In this document: in pieces, positions 59,540 to 64,000 of the stretch
Layout: every line of letters begins with the position of its first letter
Position numbering within the stretch: the stretch's first letter is position 1
Assembly: GCA_032164245.1 (NCBI GenBank)
Contig: JAVMKO010000003.1
Span: forward strand, 39,372,890 to 39,436,889
DNA length: 64,000 nt
From: Sternotherus odoratus
Taxonomy: Eukaryota > Chordata > Testudines > Kinosternidae
Direction: 5' to 3'
Position numbers and translations under genes: made by a program
Notes under the pieces: generated by a model
What the model was told of the DNA's origin: nothing
Databases searched by the model: none
The model's input: only the letters and a program-made list of their open reading frames with translations

Positions 59540-60436
59540 GTCCCACCTCTCCGCAGCAGCTGGGCTTGCTGCCGCCCCAGGCTGAAGCTGCGGGGGGGGG
59601 AGGGGTGGGCTGTGGCTCTCCGCAGCAGCTGGGCTTGCTGGTGGGTCCGGGACCTGTGTCCGCTCTCCTGCCGCCCGAGGCTGAAGCTGCCGGGGGGCAG
59701 GGGGGGAATGCCGCCCGGCTCCCCCCAGCAGCTGGGCTTGCTGCTGCCCAAGGCTGAAGCTGCGCGCGGGGGGGGGGGGGAGGGGGCTGTGGCTCTCCGC
59801 AGCAGCTGGGCTTGCTGGTGGGTCCCCGGAGCCGGGACCTGTGTCCGGTCTCCTGCTGCCCGAGGCTGAAGCTGCGGGGTGGGGGGCTGCCGCCCGGCTC
59901 CCCGCAGCAGCTGGACTTGCTGGCGGGTCCCGGAAGCCGGGACCCGTGCGGACTGACTGTCCGCTCTCTGTGGTCTCCGGGGTTGCAGCCGCGGGCGGGC
60001 TGGTTGCCGGCTGCGGGTTGCGGCCCCCTCTCTGTGGTGGCAGTGGGGCTGCTGCTCCCACAGCTCGGTTTGGGGTTTTTTTCCTTTCTTTTTATAAAAT
60101 TTAAATTTTGCTTCGTTTTTAAGAACATTGTTTATTTGTTTAGTTAAATATAAGTACAGTAAAGTGTGTTTTCAGAAAAATGTTTATTTATTTCGATTTA
60201 GATCGCATACTTATTTATTACAGTCTCAAAACTACGCTGAGTACATAAGCAATAATACATACAGAACACTTTTCTGTGAAATTAAACTTTTCATACATAC
60301 AGTACTTAATTTTAATTACACAAAAGTCAATTTTTTAACATATGCATTCGGAAAACCTACTTTCTTAAATAACGGACTTTCTGATTTAACGGACACCCCC
60401 TCGCCCCAATTAGTCCGTTAAATCGAGGTTTCACTG
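59217..60436. mobile_element. pogo/Tigger-like element with internal minisatellite
   Basis: The left end cagtaaaccctcgatttaac and the right end in reverse, cagtgaaacctcgatttaac, are nearly identical, and TA lies outside both (59215-59216 and 60437-60438). The 3' third (60070-60400) is AT-rich with tacataca-type words. The middle is a GC-rich minisatellite (59300-60060). No transposase is present, so it moved by borrowing one. Confidence 0.8.
59300..60060. repeat. GC-rich minisatellite with embedded (GT)n
   Basis: About seven irregular units combine tccgcagcagctgggcttgc with gaggctgaagctgcgg, at a spacing of about 75-110 bp. Two (GT)n runs (about 59419-59447 and 59504-59537) and G runs sit at the unit joints. 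The long open frames on both strands, one of 291 codons in reverse, come from this array: their repeated residues track the DNA period and no domain is present. Confidence 0.85.
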
Positions 60437-60558
60437 TAATGCATTCCTATTCTGAAATGAGAGTGTCCACATGTGGAATTAATCAGGCACAGTTAACCTG
60501 CTTTAAAATCACATCCTATCATATACTGAATTAATTTGCATATTTAGACAAGCACTAA

Positions 60559-62015
60559 ACCCCCTTTACACTGTTCCAGCAGTATAAAGGGTACTTAAAT
60601 TGTATCAAATCATTGATGTTTAATATTTTGGTTTATTAAATGTGTTTTTACTACTGTGCTTGTGTTTGCTATGGATTTGTTGTATGTTTTATTTTTGCTG
60701 AATTTTCAGTTCACAATATTTAATATGCAATATAAATTCTCTTTCAAGAATGTTTTCATTTTGGGATGCTCCACAGATTGGACATCAGGACAGTCCTATC
60801 ATGTATGCATAGTGTTCTCTTCTATCATAAAATACATGAGATCTATAATTTCAGCTTTGATGCCTGGCTATAGAAGTACTAAGATTAAAAAGCCTTGAGG
60901 TGATGTTGAGTTCATTATAGGAAGCTAGCAGGGCTTTTTCTACTGGATAAAAGAAATTTAATTACTGGCGTCTATAGGAGACAGTTGTGTCTACTTTGAA
61001 TGTTATTATTTCTTTTATAACCTAGCTAGTTATAATTTCTGGTCTGTGATTTCTTCCCAAGTGGAACTAGTACTTCAGTCAAGCTTTTCAGCAACAATTC
61101 ATCTTAACAGAAATGTCTTTCTTTATTTCCTTATCATAAAAATAAATATTAATCTGCTGCTTGAAAGGCTTTTGAAGTGTGTTGGCAGATTTTTCAAAGG
61201 TCTTCTTATTTATTTGAAATTTTCAACAAAACTCTGTGTTTATGATGTTGTTCATTGAGTCTGTGGCTAGTGTAGGAAAGGATAGAATCCAAATTTCTGT
61301 GGCAATTTGATTTTATTTATAGTGTTCACTAAGTTCGTTATCATAATGATCCTGCAGCTTTTCAAATGGATGCTCTTAGGGTTTTTGTTTGTTTTGCTCT
61401 GGATGTGTCAGGCACAATCAAGATACACCTGCAGACAAATGCATGTCTGATAAATTAAATGTAAAGAAAAATGTAAATTTCCCAACTGAATTAGATTGAC
61501 TTTATGATACACACTTTTAAATCACTCTGTCTCCCATGAATAAACACAAATAATGAAAATCACATTAAAAAAAAAAGTTGATGTTCAGAAACTATAGAAT
61601 TTTCTCCCAAATTATAGGGTATAGGGAAAATACTTTGTCAATGTATTTCATTGTTGAGTGTGCATATGTGAATATACTTTCCATTTCTGTAGTACCTTCT
61701 GAGGATGTCAAAGCATTCTTTGGTCTTGGTTTACTAAATGACTTTGTTATTTTAAATAGGGGTGAACTTAAGCATATGCTTACATTTAAGCACAATGTTT
61801 TGAGTGGTGTCTTTTGTGAGTGTAATATGTACATTGACCAGATACAAGTTATTTTAGATATTTAATACAGGAATTGAACTGTGACCATCAGAAGAGAATT
61901 TAAACAAAGGGAGCTAGTCTTGGTATATGCATGGACAGAGTCTGCAGAGCCTTCACAGCTGTGCAAGCAAAATGCCGATTGACTTTTGTGACTGGGGTCA
62001 TGGTGGAGGTGAGCT
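60559..62015. other. Gene-free AT-rich DNA
   Basis: No gene is supported. A 95-codon frame at 61578-61865 has no domain and includes text of the kind gaacttaagcatatgcttac that occurs in dispersed repeats. Confidence 0.45.
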
Positions 62016-62018
62016 GTA

Positions 62019-62138
62019 GGGTGACCAGATGTCCGATTTTATAGGGGCAGTCTCAATTATTGGGTCTTTTTCTTATATAGGCTCCTATTACATCCCCACC
62101 CCCTGTCCGGATTTTCCACACTTGCTGTCTGGTCACCC
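62019..62138. mobile_element. Short TA-flanked MITE, copy 2
   Basis: The ends ggtgaccagatgtcc and, in reverse, gggtgaccagacagc are inverted, and TA lies on both sides (62017-62018 and 62139-62140). It is the less damaged of the two copies and matches 56458-56577 over its whole length, including tcttatataggctcctatta. It has no coding capacity. Confidence 0.8.
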
Positions 62139-62330
62139 TAGTCAGTTGTAGTCACTCAGTTAGGGTGAACTGCAAAGAATAGGGCAGACAATCCTCAAAA
62201 AGTGTACTAGCATAACTGGGCCTCAGTCTTGCTTTCTCAAACTTCCCCTGATGAAGCCTATGCAGATCTGAGATCCCGGTTATGCTGGTATGTCCTGAAT
62301 ATGATATGTGGACATCGGACTATAACCTAT

Positions 62331-62794
62331 TGTAGAGGTAGGAAAAGAAAGAGAGGTTCAAGTGTAGCCATTTTAAGTTGTCAGAGACAGAGCAACTGTT
62401 GAGCTAAGTCTTAGCCTAATATCACGAGACCAGTAGAAGCAAGGCTCACATCAGAAGCGAATGGGAAAATAGCAGCACAGAGTCAGTGTGACCTAGCCTT
62501 GAGATAATGATGTTTTGGGAAGAGAAAGTGAGAAAATACTGGAATAGATATCAAATAACATAAACAAAATGCAGATGTTTTTAAATAATGCACGTCGCGA
62601 AGAGGTATAAATGCTTGTGTGATTTTGCTTGTAAACTGGTTAGTCTCTAAGGTGCCACAAGTATTCCTCATTTTATTTACAGAGGCAGAGATACTCTCTG
62701 TCCATTGTATTTCTTCCCTTGCAATTGCTCGAATAAAGCAGTCTCTGATTTGTTGTATCCAACCTGAGAGTGAGGAATCAGTTTTTCCTCCACA
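62331..62794 (+). mobile_element. Solo LTR, retrovirus-like, with TATA and poly(A) signal
   Basis: The 464-bp unit begins tgtagaggtagg, ends ttcctccaca, and is flanked by the 4-bp duplication ctat (62327-62330 and 62795-62798). A TATA element, tataaat, lies at 62606-62612 and aataaa at 62732-62737, giving the expected U3-R-U5 order in forward orientation. A 4-bp duplication is typical of ERV1-type (gammaretrovirus-like) elements, which is my tentative class. Between TATA and AATAAA lies a segment (62640-62675) shared with the hammerhead-bearing family. No internal viral genes are present. Confidence 0.8.
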
Positions 62795-62799
62795 CTATG

Positions 62800-64000
62800 A
62801 ACTATTTCTGAAAGAACTCTTTGTAACTACAAAGCTCACCATCTCTGTTATGAATTTGCACCTAAATGAATTGAACTCATGTCTCTATGCATATTGATCT
62901 TTTAACCATAGTCTCTCTCTTTTGTTTTTTTGTTTTTAAATAAAGTTTAGCTAAATTCATAAGAATTGGCTGTAGTGTGTATTGGATCTGAAACATTCAT
63001 TAATCTGGGCAGTAATGTGTTCAATCCTTCGGGATTTGTAGAACCTTTTCTTTTATATGATGAAATAAAACTTTCAGAAATCCTCATATTTGATGTGGGT
63101 ATCTGGATGGAGGCCTGAGGTTGGATCACTTTAAGGGAACTGTGTTGTTTGGACTTCTGAGTAATCAGTAAGGTAATAAAGAAACTGTTTTATGCTAACT
63201 TGGTAAATCTAAGTATTGGAAGATCCACCAGGTTTGTCTTCCCCATTCTTTGCAGTTCACCCTGATTGAGTGACCAGAGCATCCTCCCTCCCCTCCATGG
63301 GACCTTGGTCACAACTTTAATGTCACAACATTTGCTTGTACAGGACTATAGAGTCGGGTAGTTATGAGTTTGTGATGGTTGGCTAACTGTGTAATGAATT
63401 GTGTTAATCAAATTGTATATATACTAAACAACGTTATAAAATGAATATTATATGAAATTATAAAGGAGTTTTGCTCTTGTATGTGTCCTTAATGACATAG
63501 CAATCCAGAACTTAACTGAAAAAGCTTCAGGGTTACATAAACTAAGAAATTTGCTTGTGTGTCTTGCCTTGTAAAACCTTGGTCTGTGTAAATAGCCAGG
63601 TGAAACAGAATGTAATGAGGGAATTGTTAACTTCAGATGCTCCTCCAGACAAGCTAACAAGCAAAAATCCAAGGCCACAAAAACAGACCAACTGGATATA
63701 GCCAGTGGGATTAACAGCAGAGTATAGATGATAAAGCAGATAAATAAAAACTAACTTTTAGTAGGTTAAGCAAAAATGTATTAGTTTAGGTTATTGTGAT
63801 GATTGCATATAATGGTTTAGTCAGGAGTTTAGAGGTAACTGAGTACTGAGTCTATGTAAAGTTACAGAACAAGACATCAGAGAGGTGGGTGCCAGTAGAA
63901 AAGTGGAGAAGACACAGTAGAAGAACATAGAGACCAGACTTTGAAAAAAAGGTCACCCTATCCTCAGGAGAGGTAACTTATCAATTTATTTTCTTGCCTT
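62800..64000. other. Gene-free DNA to the window end
   Basis: No gene, RNA or repeat that I can name. AT-rich, with stops in all frames. Confidence 0.45.

Larger units (their letters stand above)
59129..60555. mobile_element. Harbinger-like MITE split by a pogo-like element
   Basis: The outer ends ggacttgtctacacaggg and tttagacaagcac are partly inverted, and taa is duplicated on both sides (59126-59128 and 60556-60558). The outer halves (59129-59214 and 60439-60555) contain paired ggaattaatc and ctgattaattcc words. Before the insertion it was about 200 bp long. Its ends resemble those of 23394-23663. Confidence 0.65.

Noticed and set aside
59186..60061. A 291-codon open frame on the reverse strand and several overlapping frames on both strands.
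   Set aside because: The frames follow the GC-rich minisatellite period, exist on both strands at once and contain simple runs from (GT)n. They are inside a pogo-like non-autonomous transposon and show no protein domain.
61578..61865. A 95-codon forward frame.
   Set aside because: It contains dispersed-repeat-like text and no domain. Length is within chance for this amount of DNA.
62331..62794. An intact provirus around the LTR.
   Set aside because: The exact ctat duplication lies directly on both sides of a single LTR, so no internal genes are left at this locus.
1..64000. CRISPR arrays, operons, bacterial insertion sequences or attachment sites.
   Set aside because: The tandem repeats seen are microsatellites and minisatellites without regular spacers, and all mobile elements are eukaryotic classes. 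Nothing suggests prokaryotic DNA.

Overview
The window looks like intergenic or intronic DNA from a sauropsid genome, most likely a turtle. It is AT-rich, has no operons or compact genes, and consists largely of decayed and nested transposable elements. Evidence for a vertebrate of this kind is: CR1 LINE 3' ends carrying both known types of terminal short repeat (gttctta-like and attctatg-like), an L2-like and an RTE-like LINE, a MIR-type SINE, Ty3/gypsy fossils of the deuterostome Gmr1-like type, endogenous-retrovirus-like solo LTRs, and many hAT, PIF/Harbinger and pogo/Tigger DNA transposons with readable target-site duplications (TSDs). The turtle assignment is inference from this mixture and should be confirmed by alignment. 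I found no multi-exon host gene. The only host-gene candidate is a weak signal-peptide-like reading frame at 57011-57199.

Layout. 1-8.9 kb: mostly unassigned DNA, with a reverse-strand gypsy gag fossil containing a SCAN-like segment (3490-4280) and an LTR-like block (7776-8281). 8.9-15.2 kb: a hAT element interrupted by a solo LTR (8910-10015), a pogo-like element (10961-11873), a dispersed repeat with a purine-rich tail (12940-14215) and a second solo LTR (14373-15146). 15-26 kb: CR1 copies (15185, 21424, 24200), a gypsy pol fossil whose integrase precedes its reverse transcriptase (18386-19590), hAT elements and palindromic MITEs. 26-34.5 kb: sparse, with Harbinger and CR1 relics, the second copy of the dispersed repeat and an LTR-like block. 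34.7-37.8 kb: an RTE-like LINE, then an inverted-pair retroelement carrying hammerhead-ribozyme-like cores and invaded by two Harbinger MITEs. 42-47 kb: two larger Harbinger-like elements, CR1 relics, and a second inverted-pair element that is a nearly perfect 559-bp palindrome. 49-53 kb: a CR1 inside an L2, then a Tigger element with an almost open but DDE-deleted transposase frame, itself split by a CR1. 55.6-60.6 kb: a Harbinger element with a broken Myb/SANT-like frame, then a Harbinger element split by a pogo-like element with a GC-rich minisatellite. 62.3-62.8 kb: a well-delimited solo LTR containing a short segment shared with the hammerhead-bearing family.

How the parts relate. The elements do not form a pathway. 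They record a history of insertion: many boundaries can be read from TSDs, and in several places one element is dated relative to another by nesting. The observations most worth following are the hammerhead-like inverted-pair family with 11-13 bp TSDs, the SCAN-like gag together with the INT-before-RT pol, the DDE-less Tigger reading frame, and the chimeric LTR.
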